This document shows, piece after piece, positions 42,165-51,007 of a stretch of 64,000 nucleotides of DNA. The number at the start of each line of letters is the position of its first letter. Positions within the stretch are counted from its first letter, which is position 1. Origin of the DNA: Palauibacter sp022826685 (GTDB lineage: Bacteria; Gemmatimonadota; Gemmatimonadetes; Palauibacterales; Palauibacteraceae). Location of the stretch: the NCBI RefSeq assembly GCF_965221685.1, contig NZ_OZ244907.1; one strand, 5' to 3'. Position numbers and translations under genes: made by a program. A model generated the notes under the pieces. That model made no database searches and was not told the DNA's origin. It saw nothing but the letters and a program-made list of their open reading frames with translations.

Positions 42165-43400
42165 TCAGCGCGCCGGCAGCGGGATGGACGCGACGGAGGG
42201 GCGATCGAACTCGTCGCGGGACACGCCCCAGATCCGGGAGGCGGTGAAGCGAAGCGCGTCGAACCGCTCCGGCAGTCGCGCGTCGCGGGCGGCGCCATCG
42301 GCCTCGATGCGCAGCCAAAGGGGACCGCCGCTCAATCCGCCCGTATCGAGGTCGAGCGGCTGCAGCCATATCGTGCCGTTCTCGTCGCAACGGAAGTCCA
42401 CGTAGCGGGGCAGGTAACTCGCGAGTTCGTGCGGCGCCCCCTGCACCATGTCGGCCATCTGATTCAGGAGGCGCAGGCTGTCCTCGCGGGTAAGCCGGGC
42501 TGCGACGTCTCCCGTCACCTCCGCCTGCCTCAGCGCGAACACCGCTCCCGCGAACTGCCGGGGGCTGACCTCCGTGAACGGCACGGGGGGAAGGTCGATG
42601 GGATTCACCTCGGTGCCAGCGCCGTCGAAGCCGCGCAGCTGGTTCGTGACCCGATCGTATACGCGCACGAGATTCTCGCCGCAGGAAGCCCACAGCCGGT
42701 ACCACAGGGGAAAACCGCCCTCGCTCGCGCTAAAGTCTCCAGACGGGTCCTCCAGAACATCGCCGAGCGCCACGAGGGTTCGCGTTCCGCCGGTCTCCGG
42801 ATCCACGGCGATGAGGTCGGCGCCCAGAAGCCCGAAACGGAACTGCAGCACACCCCCCGCCATCGTCGCGGTCGAGTGAGGCACGACGATCTCACGGCCG
42901 AGCCGTGCCGTCCGCACCGAGGCATCCAGCATGCTCATGCCGCTTCGCACGCTGCCCCGGGGGACGGACGTCGACGCGAGAGAGAACTCCTCCGAGTCGG
43001 CGTCGGGTCGCGAGATCCGGATCAGGGCGTGGTGCAGAAGGTCCAGGACCCACGCCTCGCCCTCCCAACCTCCCGCGACGAAAGCCGAGGGCATCGGGAA
43101 TTCGTCGGGTCCGCCTCCGGGCGATCCGTGCGCGCCGAGGGACTCGCCATCCGCGCCGAATCCCATGAAGTACGGCTCCTGTGAGTTCAGAACCCAGACG
43201 GAGCCGTCGGGCAGGACTTCGAGGTCCCGGACCACCGCGAGGGATTCCGATGTGCCCAGCACCTCTATGGCCGACGCCGCCAGTTCGATCAGGGGGAGCG
43301 GGTCGTCGTCTACGGATGCACTGTCGGCACACGCCACGAAGGCCGTGACGGACAGCAAGGCCGCAGCGCGCGACGAGGTCGAGGCCGCGACGGTTCTCAC
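42165..43400 (-). CDS. Beta-propeller lipoprotein
   Basis: Predicted lipoprotein of 411 residues. The signal ends at the lipobox FVAC near residue 24, then comes an acidic linker. The body looks like a six-bladed beta-propeller: VVRDLEVLPDGSVWVLNSQEPYFMGFGADGESLGAHGSPGGGPDEF near the N-terminus is a typical NHL/6-bladed opening, with later blades WVLDLLHHALIRISRP, LIAVDPETGGTRTLVAL, LVRVYDRVTNQLRGFD and GTIWLQPLDLDTG. It is last of the seven-gene minus-strand run and starts three bases after the quinone reductase. It may sense or bind a small molecule; no catalytic residues are recognised. Confidence 0.82.
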   Translation of the reverse strand: MRTVAASTSSRAAALLSVTAFVACADSASVDDDPLPLIELAASAIEVLGTSESLAVVRDLEVLPDGSVWVLNSQEPYFMGFGADGESLGAHGSPGGGPDEFPMPSAFVAGGWEGEAWVLDLLHHALIRISRPDADSEEFSLASTSVPRGSVRSGMSMLDASVRTARLGREIVVPHSTATMAGGVLQFRFGLLGADLIAVDPETGGTRTLVALGDVLEDPSGDFSASEGGFPLWYRLWASCGENLVRVYDRVTNQLRGFDGAGTEVNPIDLPPVPFTEVSPRQFAGAVFALRQAEVTGDVAARLTREDSLRLLNQMADMVQGAPHELASYLPRYVDFRCDENGTIWLQPLDLDTGGLSGGPLWLRIEADGAARDARLPERFDALRFTASRIWGVSRDEFDRPSVASIPLPAR

Positions 43401-43403
43401 GGC

Positions 43404-44387
43404 TCAGAGGCCGAGGTCGAGCAGGACCTTGCCGAGCGGACCGGATTCCACGGCCTCGTGGGCGGCCACGACGTTCTCGAGCGCGAACCGCTCCGCGACC
43501 GTGTGGCGCAGTTCACCCTCGGCCAGCCACTTCGTGAGGTCTTCCACCGCCTTCTGCTTCGCGTCCTCCGGCATGAGGAAGACGAGTTCGAAGCGCACCG
43601 TGAGGTTCTTGTAGAGGAGCGTGTAGAACGGGACGGCGGGCTCGGGTTCGCCCTCCGAGGCGTAGGCGGAGATCACCCCGTTCGCCTTCAACATCTCGAT
43701 CGAGGCGTCGAGATTCCCGCCCATCTCGACCTCGACGATCCGGTCGACGCCCTCTCCGTCGGTCAGTTCTGCGACGCGGGCCGCGACATCCTCTTCGCGA
43801 TAGTTGATGACGGTGTCCGCGCCCGCCGCTCGGGCGATCCTCGTTTTCTCGTCCGCGCTCACGGTCGAGAGGACGCGCGCGCCTCCCAGCCTGGCGCACT
43901 GGATCGCGTAGGCGCCGACCGCGCCCGCGCCGCACGTCACGAGCACCGTCTGCCCTTCGACGGGACCGTCGCCGTACACGCAGCGATGCGCGGTCAGGGC
44001 CGGGATGCCGAGACACGCGCCGTCCGTGAACGTCGCGTTCGGGGGGAGCGGGACGGCCCGGGACTCGGGGACGGTGGCGAACTCCGCCGCGGTACCGAGG
44101 TTGCGCCCCCACTGCGCCTCGTAGACCCAGACGCGGTTGCCGAGCCTGCCGGAATCGACGTCTTCCCCCACCTGGTCGATGACGCCGGCGCCGTCGAAGT
44201 GCGGCACCACGAGCGTGGAGGCGAGCGCGCCGCGGCCCCCGGCACGCCGCTTCACGTCGACCGGGTTGATTCCGGAAGCGCGTACGCGGACCCGAACCTC
44301 GCCGGGGCCCGGCGCCGGCGTCTCCTGCTCACCTACCTCCAGCACGTCGCCTGCGGATCCCAGTTTCGTGTACCATGCTGCTCGCAT
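43404..44387 (-). CDS. NADPH:quinone reductase (zinc-free MDR family)
   Basis: Medium-chain dehydrogenase/reductase of 327 residues resembling NADPH:quinone oxidoreductase. Seen: PGPGEVRVRVRASGINPVDVKRRAG, PHFDGAGVIDQVGEDV, the nucleotide-binding VLVTCGAGAVGAYAIQCARLGGARVLSTVSADEK (the GxGxxG here is GAGAVG), and VINYREEDV. The cysteines that bind structural and catalytic zinc in alcohol dehydrogenases are missing, as in quinone reductases. Probably a cytoplasmic NADPH-dependent reduction of a quinone or enone. It lies 15 bases after the SDR gene and three bases before the propeller gene. Confidence 0.9.
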   Translation of the reverse strand: MRAAWYTKLGSAGDVLEVGEQETPAPGPGEVRVRVRASGINPVDVKRRAGGRGALASTLVVPHFDGAGVIDQVGEDVDSGRLGNRVWVYEAQWGRNLGTAAEFATVPESRAVPLPPNATFTDGACLGIPALTAHRCVYGDGPVEGQTVLVTCGAGAVGAYAIQCARLGGARVLSTVSADEKTRIARAAGADTVINYREEDVAARVAELTDGEGVDRIVEVEMGGNLDASIEMLKANGVISAYASEGEPEPAVPFYTLLYKNLTVRFELVFLMPEDAKQKAVEDLTKWLAEGELRHTVAERFALENVVAAHEAVESGPLGKVLLDLGL

Positions 44388-44402
44388 GTCGTCGTTCTCC
44401 CG

Positions 44403-45224
44403 CTATTCGTCGCTGGGGTCGCTGCTCGCGTCCACGCTGGAACTCAGGCCCTCGGTGTGTCCGTCCACCGGGAGCGCCTGCCCGGATATCTTCGCTCCCG
44501 CGTCCGACGTAAGGAAGAGGACGAGCGCGGCGACGTCCTCGGCGTCGGCGAAGCTCCGGAGCGAAATCTGCCGCAGCCAGTGCTGCCGGACCGCCTCTTC
44601 GGACACTCCCCGGGTCGCTGCCTGGGCGGCGATCACGCGGTCGATACGGTCGCCGCGGACGCTGCCCGGGCAGATCGCGTTCACCCGGATCCCGGCCGGA
44701 CCGAGTTCCATCGCGAGAGTGCGGGTGAAGCCGATCACGCCCCACTTCGCCGTGGCGTAGGGACTCCGCAGCGGATAGCCGTGCAGTCCGGCGGTCGAGG
44801 AGAGGTTCACGATCGATCCGCCCCCCGCCCGCCGCAGGGCCGGGACGGCGGCCCGGGCGCAGAGGAACATGCCGTCGAGGTTGACCGCCAGCGTCTGCCG
44901 CCACCCGTCGAGATCGAGCGTCTCGACCGGTCCGGTGGGACCCGCCGTCCCGGCGTTGTTCACGAGCACGTCGAGGCCCCCAAGCCGCGCGAGCGCCTCC
45001 GCGAACAGCCGCTCCACGTCGGCCTCGACGCCGACATCCGCCACCGTCCCCGCGAGGTCGCCCTCCGTCGAGCGGAGGAGGTCTTCGAGCGCGCGGGCAT
45101 CCCGGTCGCAGACGTGCACCCGCGCCCCTTCGCCGAGCCAGGCCGATGCGATCGCCCGGCCGATCCCCGCCCCGGCGCCGGTGATGACGACCCGCCGGCC
45201 CTGGTGCGGGGACACGCCGCTCAC
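44403..45224 (-). CDS. SDR family oxidoreductase
   Basis: Short-chain dehydrogenase of 273 residues, classical type. Seen: the cofactor motif TGAGAGIGRA near residue 15, the acidic CDRD after the second strand (favouring NAD(H)), NNAGTAG near residue 90, the catalytic serine in NLSSTAG, YATAK as the Tyr-Lys pair, and a C-terminal FLTSDAGAKISGQALPVDGH. It oxidises or reduces an alcohol or ketone. The ATG overlaps the panB stop (ATGA). It is one of three oxidoreductases in this run, with the P450 and the quinone reductase, and may act on a P450 product. Confidence 0.93.
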   Translation of the reverse strand: MSGVSPHQGRRVVITGAGAGIGRAIASAWLGEGARVHVCDRDARALEDLLRSTEGDLAGTVADVGVEADVERLFAEALARLGGLDVLVNNAGTAGPTGPVETLDLDGWRQTLAVNLDGMFLCARAAVPALRRAGGGSIVNLSSTAGLHGYPLRSPYATAKWGVIGFTRTLAMELGPAGIRVNAICPGSVRGDRIDRVIAAQAATRGVSEEAVRQHWLRQISLRSFADAEDVAALVLFLTSDAGAKISGQALPVDGHTEGLSSSVDASSDPSDE

Positions 45225-46078
45225 TCCCCGTCCCCGGCCGGTTCGTAGCCGTGTTCCTCCGCGGGGTAGCTCCCCGCCCGCACCTCCTCGGCGTAGCGCG
45301 CGACGGCCTCCCGCGTGGCCTTCCCGAGTTCGGCGTACCGTTTCAGGAACCGCGGGTTGAACCCTTCGTTCAGGCCGAGCATGTCGTGCAGCACGAGCAC
45401 CTGTCCGTCGCAGTCCGGTCCGGCGCCGATCCCGATCGTCGGCACGGAGACGGCCTCCGTCACCCGCCGCGCCAACGGGGTCGGTATCAGTTCGAGAACG
45501 ATGGCGAAGGCGCCCATCTCCTCCAGGGAGACGGCGTCCTCCTCCAGAAACATCGCCGCATCCTCATCCATCCCCTGAATCCGGGGTCCCCCCAACGCGT
45601 GCACCGCCTGCGGCGTGAACCCGAGATGACCCACCACGGGGATCCCCGCCCCGACGATCGCCTCCACCGTGTCGAAAACCTCGGACCCACCCTCGAGCTT
45701 CACGGCTCCGGCCCCGGTGTGCTTGAGGATGTTCCCCGCGTTCCGCACCGCCTCCTCGATCGAGACCTGGTAGCTGAGGAAGGGCATGTCGACGACGACC
45801 AGGGCGCGAGATGCGCCCCGCGCCACGATGCGGCCGTGGTACGTCATCTGCTCCACCGTGGCGGAGAGCGTCGTCTCCTCTCCGCATAGAACGCTCGCCA
45901 GGGAGTCGCCGACGAGTATCAGGTCCGCGCCCGCCGCGTCCACGAGCGATGCGAAGAGCGCGTCGTAGGCGGTGATGGCGACGATCTTCTCTCCGCGGGA
46001 CTTCATCGCCACGAGGTCCAACGTCGTCAGCTTCCGTTCCGCGGAGCCTTCGCCCGGCACGCTCATGGTTCGCGTCAT
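45221..46078 (-). CDS. panB: 3-methyl-2-oxobutanoate hydroxymethyltransferase
   Basis: First enzyme of pantothenate synthesis, adding a hydroxymethyl group from methylene-tetrahydrofolate to 2-oxoisovalerate to give ketopantoate. At 285 residues it is slightly longer than usual through an N-terminal extension. Seen: VAITAYDALFASLVDAAGADLILVGDS near residue 35 with the metal-binding aspartate, MTYHGRIVARG, AVKLEGG, VVGHLGFTPQ, IGIGAGPDCDGQVLVLHDMLGL. All are diagnostic of PanB. No panC or panD is adjacent; it sits between a ferredoxin gene and an SDR gene with a four-base overlap to the latter. This unusual setting leaves open that the protein serves a specialised pathway. Confidence 0.94.
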   Translation of the reverse strand: MTRTMSVPGEGSAERKLTTLDLVAMKSRGEKIVAITAYDALFASLVDAAGADLILVGDSLASVLCGEETTLSATVEQMTYHGRIVARGASRALVVVDMPFLSYQVSIEEAVRNAGNILKHTGAGAVKLEGGSEVFDTVEAIVGAGIPVVGHLGFTPQAVHALGGPRIQGMDEDAAMFLEEDAVSLEEMGAFAIVLELIPTPLARRVTEAVSVPTIGIGAGPDCDGQVLVLHDMLGLNEGFNPRFLKRYAELGKATREAVARYAEEVRAGSYPAEEHGYEPAGDGE

Positions 46079-46104
46079 TCTGTCATCCTTGCGTCATCCT
46101 CCGG

Positions 46105-46341
46105 TCAGCTCGTTGCGCCGGACTCGGGCGGAAAGAGCGTCCGGCCGGTCTCGGCATCCATCACCCGGATCGCGCTCACGGGACAGTTCGCCGCCGCCTC
46201 GAGGACGAGCGCGGCCGGGTCGCCCTCCGCATCGACCACCGTCGACTGGCGGTGCTCGTTGTGCGCGAACACGCCGGGCGCGGTGGCCACGCACATCGCG
46301 TTGCCGACGCAGAGCCCGTGGTCGACCTCGATCCTCACCAT
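46105..46341 (-). CDS. 3Fe-4S type ferredoxin for P450
   Basis: Small ferredoxin of 78 residues. Cysteines sit at 11, 17 and 53 (LCVGNAMC and NCPVSAI); the fourth position of a 4Fe-4S site is Asn14, so a 3Fe-4S cluster is expected, as in actinobacterial and related ferredoxins that donate electrons to cytochrome P450. The APGVF and ANCPVSAI landmarks are standard. The ATG at 46341 lies seven bases after the stop of the P450 gene, which strongly supports the pairing. A reductase for this ferredoxin is not seen in the window. Confidence 0.92.
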   Translation of the reverse strand: MVRIEVDHGLCVGNAMCVATAPGVFAHNEHRQSTVVDAEGDPAALVLEAAANCPVSAIRVMDAETGRTLFPPESGATS

Positions 46342-46348
46342 GCAGCCG

Positions 46349-47659
46349 TCACGCCGGGACGCTCCATGCGACGGGCATGGATTCGATGGAGCGGAACTGG
46401 ATGCTCGGCTGGTAGCGCAGTTCATCCGCCTCGAGTGAGAACCGCTCGAAGCGGCGCGCCAGCCCGCGGAAGACCTCCTGTCCCTCGATGCGCGCGAGCG
46501 CGACCCCGAGGCAGTAGTGAATCCCGGAGCCGAAGGAGAGGTGCGGGTTCGGCTGGCGCCCGATATCGAACCGGTCCGGGTCCTCGAACACGGACGGGTC
46601 CCGGTTCGCCGCCGCGATGATCCAGCGGATCCGTTCGCCCGGCGAGAGCGCCTTGCCGCACAGTTCGGCCTCCTGCGCGACGATGCGCTGGGTCGACTTC
46701 ACCGGCGGGTCGAAGCGGAGACACTCCTCGGTCGCCGTCCGCGCGAAGCGGTCGGGATCCGCCCTTAGCCTGTCCCACTGTGCCGGATGATCGATGAAGG
46801 CGCGGAGGCCGTTACAGATCAGGTTCATCGTGGTTTCGTGTCCCGCGAACAGCATCAGTCCCGTGTTCACGAGCACCTGGTGCCGCGTGAAGACGCCGTC
46901 GGTTTCCCCCTGCGCCAGGGCCGAGATGAGGTCATCCCCGGGATTCTCGATCCGCTCCTCGACGAACGGGCAGGCGTATTCCACGATGCCGCGGATCCCC
47001 TCCGTCAGGGGCCGCAGCCGGTCTGGTTCTCCTCGATTGAGGTGGAGGATGCTGTCCGCGAGCCGCCGGAGCGTGTCCATGTCCTCGCGGGGGACGCCCA
47101 TCAGCCGCGCGATGATCCGCACGGGGAGCGGCGCCGCCAGGTCGGTGACGACGTTCATTCGCCCCCTGGGCCACAACTCATCCAGGAGTTCGTCCACCGC
47201 CCGGCGCACGAAGGGGCGCCAGCCCTCCATCGCCGTGGGGGTGAAGAAGGAGTGAACCGTCTTCCGCTGCTCGAGGTGTTCGGGCCGGTCCTGCTCCACG
47301 AGTTGATCCGCGCGGAACGCCTTGACCTCGTCGAACAGGGGCGCGTCCTCGGGCAGGACCGGCGGGTACGGCGCCCCCTCCACGCCCCGGATCACCGCGG
47401 AGGAGAAGAGTTCGTGGTGTCGGAGGATCCAGACGACGGGATCGTACCCCGTCACGACCCACAGCCCGAACTTCTCGTTCCAGTGGACGGGATCCCTCTC
47501 CCGAAGCCGGGCGAACGAGGCGTACGGGCGCGCGATCACCTCCTCCGCGAAGAGGTCGTCGAGATCCGGTCCCGAAGCGGCAGCCCGCGGCGGACTGTCA
47601 GCAGCCCCTGACGGGCTACTACGGGGTGAACCGATAGACGACGGGCAACCGCTCGACAT
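46349..47659 (-). CDS. Cytochrome P450
   Basis: Soluble bacterial P450 of 436 residues. Seen: RERDPVHWNEKFGLWVVTGYD near residue 55, the I-helix oxygen-activation motif AGHETT, the K-helix ExxR as ECLR, and the heme loop FGSGIHYCLG with the axial Cys383. It inserts one oxygen atom into an organic substrate using electrons from the adjacent 3Fe-4S ferredoxin. The start at 47659 would overlap the upstream binding-protein gene by 41 bases and has a Ser/Pro-rich tail and no obvious ribosome site; a GTG further in, before IARPYASF, is an alternative. The substrate is unknown; sesqui- or aromatic compounds are common in this family. Confidence 0.94.
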   Translation of the reverse strand: MSSGCPSSIGSPRSSPSGAADSPPRAAASGPDLDDLFAEEVIARPYASFARLRERDPVHWNEKFGLWVVTGYDPVVWILRHHELFSSAVIRGVEGAPYPPVLPEDAPLFDEVKAFRADQLVEQDRPEHLEQRKTVHSFFTPTAMEGWRPFVRRAVDELLDELWPRGRMNVVTDLAAPLPVRIIARLMGVPREDMDTLRRLADSILHLNRGEPDRLRPLTEGIRGIVEYACPFVEERIENPGDDLISALAQGETDGVFTRHQVLVNTGLMLFAGHETTMNLICNGLRAFIDHPAQWDRLRADPDRFARTATEECLRFDPPVKSTQRIVAQEAELCGKALSPGERIRWIIAAANRDPSVFEDPDRFDIGRQPNPHLSFGSGIHYCLGVALARIEGQEVFRGLARRFERFSLEADELRYQPSIQFRSIESMPVAWSVPA

Positions 47660-48902
47660 CGGTGACGCTCGAATCCGTGTGGTGGTAGATGTTCTGCCGT
47701 CCGGTGCCGCAGTCCCCGTACATGTCGCAGGAGATGGGCCCGACGAGACCCCGGAATCGGGCGGCTTCGATCCGCGAGCGGAGCGTGGAACGATCTATGT
47801 AGAGTCGTCCGCCTTCCTCCACCGCGGCGGACTCGATGGCGCTGAGCAGGAGCGTCGCGGCATCGTATGCGAGCGCCCAGTACGGAGACTGGGGCCGCTC
47901 GCCGTACACGGCTTCGTACCGGGCGATGGCGTCGTTCGCGCTCGTCCCGGTCACCTCGTTCACGTTGCCGCCGTAGTCCGACTCCGGTCCCGCGAAGTAG
48001 ATCCCCTCGGACTGCGGCGTCGCGAGAAATTCCGAGACGAGGAGCGCTGCGCCGGAGATGAGCGTCACGCCCTCGAGGCCGTCGAAGCTCTTCGCCTGGG
48101 CCGCGAAGGGCGAACCTTCCGGGCGAAACAGAGGGAAGAAGATGCCGTCCGGATCCGCCGCCGCGAACTCCGAGAGCACGGGCGTCATGTCCGTCTCGCC
48201 CTTCCGGATGCCGGAGGCGACGGGAACTTCACCGCCGAGCGCCTCGAACGCGGCTCCGAACGCGCCCACAAGGGCCGTCGTGTAGGGGTCGCCGTCATGG
48301 AGGGTCACGATCCGCCGCAGGCCCAGTTCATTGTAGGCAAAGTCGGAAAGGGCCCGTGCCTGATAGAGGTCGTTGTTTGCCACGCGGTAATAGCCGTGGT
48401 GATAGGCGGGGTTCGGGTTGCCCGCGAGGTCCGAGGTCAGCAACGGGGACGTCGTGCTCGGCGCGACCATCGCGAAACCGGCCTGGCTGATCACCGGCGA
48501 GGCGGCCACGGCGGCCGCCGAGCAGGACGTGCCGATGACGCCGACCACCTGTGGATCCGCCACGATTCCCCGCGCGCCGGCGCTCCCGCCCTCCGGCGAG
48601 CACCCCGAGTCGACGGGCTCGCCGAGTTCGATGCTGCGTCCGCGGATCGTCGCGACGTCGTGAACCGCGAGTTCGATCCCGCGCCGCGCGGGTTCCCCCA
48701 GGGAAGGGGCCCCGGTCATCGCCAGGAGCGACCGTACCTTTACCGCATCGCCGCGAAGCACCGTGACCGTTCCCAGCGGCCCCGGCTCGAAGCTCGATGG
48801 CCCGGTGCTTCCATCACACGAGACCGCGAGTGCCGATACCGCGAGTACTGCCGCCGGAACCCCGATCCGCGTCCGTCGAACGGTTCCCCACCCTGCGTGC
48901 AT
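47619..48902 (-). CDS. ABC substrate-binding lipoprotein (branched-chain amino acid type)
   Basis: Periplasmic binding lipoprotein of 427 residues in the LivJ-like family. The signal ends at VSC near residue 29. Seen: VRSLLAMTGAPSLGEPARRGIELAVHDV, VVGVIGTSCSAAAVAASPVISQAGFAMVAPSTTSPLLT (hinge and ligand-binding first lobe), YYRVANNDLYQARALSDFAY, and WALAYDAATLLLSAIE. No ABC permease or ATPase is in the window, so the protein may be an orphan sensor or use a transporter encoded elsewhere. The ATG at 48902 has GAGGAG six bases upstream. It leads the seven-gene run, and its 3' end overlaps the P450 start. Confidence 0.9.
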   Translation of the reverse strand: MHAGWGTVRRTRIGVPAAVLAVSALAVSCDGSTGPSSFEPGPLGTVTVLRGDAVKVRSLLAMTGAPSLGEPARRGIELAVHDVATIRGRSIELGEPVDSGCSPEGGSAGARGIVADPQVVGVIGTSCSAAAVAASPVISQAGFAMVAPSTTSPLLTSDLAGNPNPAYHHGYYRVANNDLYQARALSDFAYNELGLRRIVTLHDGDPYTTALVGAFGAAFEALGGEVPVASGIRKGETDMTPVLSEFAAADPDGIFFPLFRPEGSPFAAQAKSFDGLEGVTLISGAALLVSEFLATPQSEGIYFAGPESDYGGNVNEVTGTSANDAIARYEAVYGERPQSPYWALAYDAATLLLSAIESAAVEEGGRLYIDRSTLRSRIEAARFRGLVGPISCDMYGDCGTGRQNIYHHTDSSVTDVERLPVVYRFTP

Positions 48903-49044
48903 GTTCACTCCTCTCGTGACAGGTCGTACGCTCCGCCGCAAGCTACGCATACGCATCGGCGCCTCCAAGACGCCTCGGCGGCGTCGACGACGGGGTTCGC
49001 CGAAGGATGACCGAGACGACGGTCGACGCCTGGAGGGGATCGCG

Positions 49045-50808
49045 ATGACTCGAAACCGGCTTCCGTCGATGGCCGCGCTTCTGCTCGCAGGCGCCTGCGG
49101 AGAAGCGGGAGTGCCAGGTTCCTCCGTTCCGATCGCCCTCGAGGAGTTGACCCTCGGGGCCTGGTCTCCGCCCGCCATGCTCCCGAACGACCGCTTTCTT
49201 CCCTCGTCCGAGGCGGAGCCCGCCCGGCATCCCTTCTCCGGCACCATCACCCTCGCGGGGGCCGAGATGGGGACGGAGCCGGCGGAACTCGACCCGCGCC
49301 GGTTCATGGGTCGCGACACGAAACTCTTCCCCGATGTGTCGCTCGGATTCGTAGCGGACGGCGGCGACCTGATCCCCTGGAATCGCAACCTCATCGTGTC
49401 CGGCACGCGCACCGAAGCGGGGAGTTACTGGGATCTGCTGGTCGGACCCGGGACCGTCTGGTCCGAACCGGGCGAGGCGTGGTCGCGGGCGGCGTTTCCG
49501 CTGCAGCTCGCGAGTTCCGTCGAGAACGAAACGTACAACGGGGTCGCGACCTTCGCCTTCAACGAACGGGAGGTGTCGGGCGTCCGCTTCCAGACCGTGA
49601 CCCAGGGGCGGCCCTACTTCCTCGTGCAGCGGCGGCTGATGTGGGGTCAGCTCGCGGCCGAGTACACGCCGGGCCCGGCATCCGGGGAAGTGATCGAGGC
49701 GTTCGCCGCCGAGAAGGCGCGGCGTCTGCCCCTGCGCCCGATCTCCGACCTGCGCCCGCGCGTGGGAGACGCCGTGTTCGACGCCATGCACGGGGAGATG
49801 AATGTCGAGAACATGGTCACGGCGGCCTTCCTCGTGCGGGACACCCTCTACGTCGCCGACTGCCCCACGCCGTTCGGTGAGCTTCCCTTCTGCCAAGAGC
49901 AGCGCTTCGGGATCTGGTCCGTCACGAAGTCCACCGGCAACACGGTGGCCGCCCTCCGTCTCGCGCAGCGTTTCGGGCGCGGCGTCCTCGACGAACGGGT
50001 CGCCGACCACCTCGACGTGACGGCGGAACACGACGGCTGGGACGACGTGCGCTTCCGCGATGTCCTCAACATGGCCACCGGCGTGGGCGAAGGATCGACG
50101 CGAACCGAACCCAACAACACGGGCGACGGCTACCTCATCGGCTACGACGACTGGTACACGGCGATCTCGAAGGACACCCGGATCCGCCAGGTGTTCCGCG
50201 CCTCGAACCATCCGTGGGGGCCGGGGGAAGTCGTCCGCTACCGCGACCAGGACGCCTTCCTCATCGGCGCGGCGATGGACGCCTACCTCAAGCATCGGGC
50301 CGGGCCGGAAGCGGACCTGTGGGGGACGTTGGAGGATGAGGTCTACCGGCCCATCGGCGTGGCGCACGCGCCGACGAATCGGCTCGTCGAGGCGGACGGG
50401 TCGCTCACGCTGCCGCAGATGTCGCAGGGCACCTACCCGACGGTGGACGACCTCGCGAAGATCGCGCGCCTCCTGCAGAACGGCGGCGTGCACGAGGGCG
50501 AGCCCCTGCTGCACCCCGGGTTGACGGCCGAGGTCCTGTACCGGACGGACGTGCGCGGGATCACCTTCGGTCCGCCGGTCGATGTCGGACAACCGAGCTA
50601 TTACCTCGCGCTCTGGCACCAGAACTACGTGGCCGAAGGGGGCTGCGTCGTCGACCTCACGCGCATGTCGGGCTGGGGCGGACACCGGGTCGTCCTCTTC
50701 CCCAACGGCATCGTCGCGATCCGGATCTCGAAGGTGACGGGCAGCGAAGCCTCGCCCGTGGAGGGACTCGCCGCGGTGGCCGACCGCCTGGATCCCTTCT
50801 GTCCCTGA
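49045..50808 (+). CDS. Serine hydrolase lipoprotein (class C beta-lactamase fold)
   Basis: Predicted lipoprotein of 587 residues. The signal ends at LLLAGAC near residue 18. A roughly 230-residue N-terminal extension of unknown fold precedes a penicillin-binding-protein/beta-lactamase-like domain: WSVTKS gives the SxxK pair Ser292/Lys295, the second motif is RYRDQD, and a late GWGGHRVV supplies an HxG-like position. These enzymes include esterases, D-aminopeptidases and peptidases; true beta-lactamase activity is unlikely. The ATG at 49045 has GGAGGGG upstream. It is divergent from the binding-protein gene over 142 bases. A second family member lies at 62252-63727. Confidence 0.87.
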   Translation: MTRNRLPSMAALLLAGACGEAGVPGSSVPIALEELTLGAWSPPAMLPNDRFLPSSEAEPARHPFSGTITLAGAEMGTEPAELDPRRFMGRDTKLFPDVSLGFVADGGDLIPWNRNLIVSGTRTEAGSYWDLLVGPGTVWSEPGEAWSRAAFPLQLASSVENETYNGVATFAFNEREVSGVRFQTVTQGRPYFLVQRRLMWGQLAAEYTPGPASGEVIEAFAAEKARRLPLRPISDLRPRVGDAVFDAMHGEMNVENMVTAAFLVRDTLYVADCPTPFGELPFCQEQRFGIWSVTKSTGNTVAALRLAQRFGRGVLDERVADHLDVTAEHDGWDDVRFRDVLNMATGVGEGSTRTEPNNTGDGYLIGYDDWYTAISKDTRIRQVFRASNHPWGPGEVVRYRDQDAFLIGAAMDAYLKHRAGPEADLWGTLEDEVYRPIGVAHAPTNRLVEADGSLTLPQMSQGTYPTVDDLAKIARLLQNGGVHEGEPLLHPGLTAEVLYRTDVRGITFGPPVDVGQPSYYLALWHQNYVAEGGCVVDLTRMSGWGGHRVVLFPNGIVAIRISKVTGSEASPVEGLAAVADRLDPFCP

Positions 50809-50824
50809 CCGACCCCCGTACCGG

Positions 50825-50840
50825 CGGGCGAAGACGCCCG
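50825..50840. terminator. Weak hairpin after the serine hydrolase
   Basis: CGGGCG (50825-50830) and CGCCCG (50835-50840) pair around AAGA, 17 bases after the serine hydrolase stop. There is no T run. It is a possible transcript end before the large Ig/LRR/zincin gene, whose start is about 170 bases further on. Confidence 0.35.
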
Positions 50841-51007
50841 GGGCGACGGCGCAGATCCAGCCGTCCCCCTGCCCAGCGTGGTCGATTATCGCGGCAATAT
50901 CGCTTGATGCCCACGATTCGTCGCCCTACGATCATAGTTGTGTCAACTTCTAGCGGGAACGTGTAACCGTAACCCACGCCCGTTGGCAGAAGTTCCACCG
51001 CAGGGAG

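Noticed and set aside
48969..48985. Hairpin GACGCC/GGCGTC between the binding-protein and serine hydrolase genes
   Set aside because: Six-base stems of this kind are frequent by chance in such GC-rich DNA and nothing else marks it.
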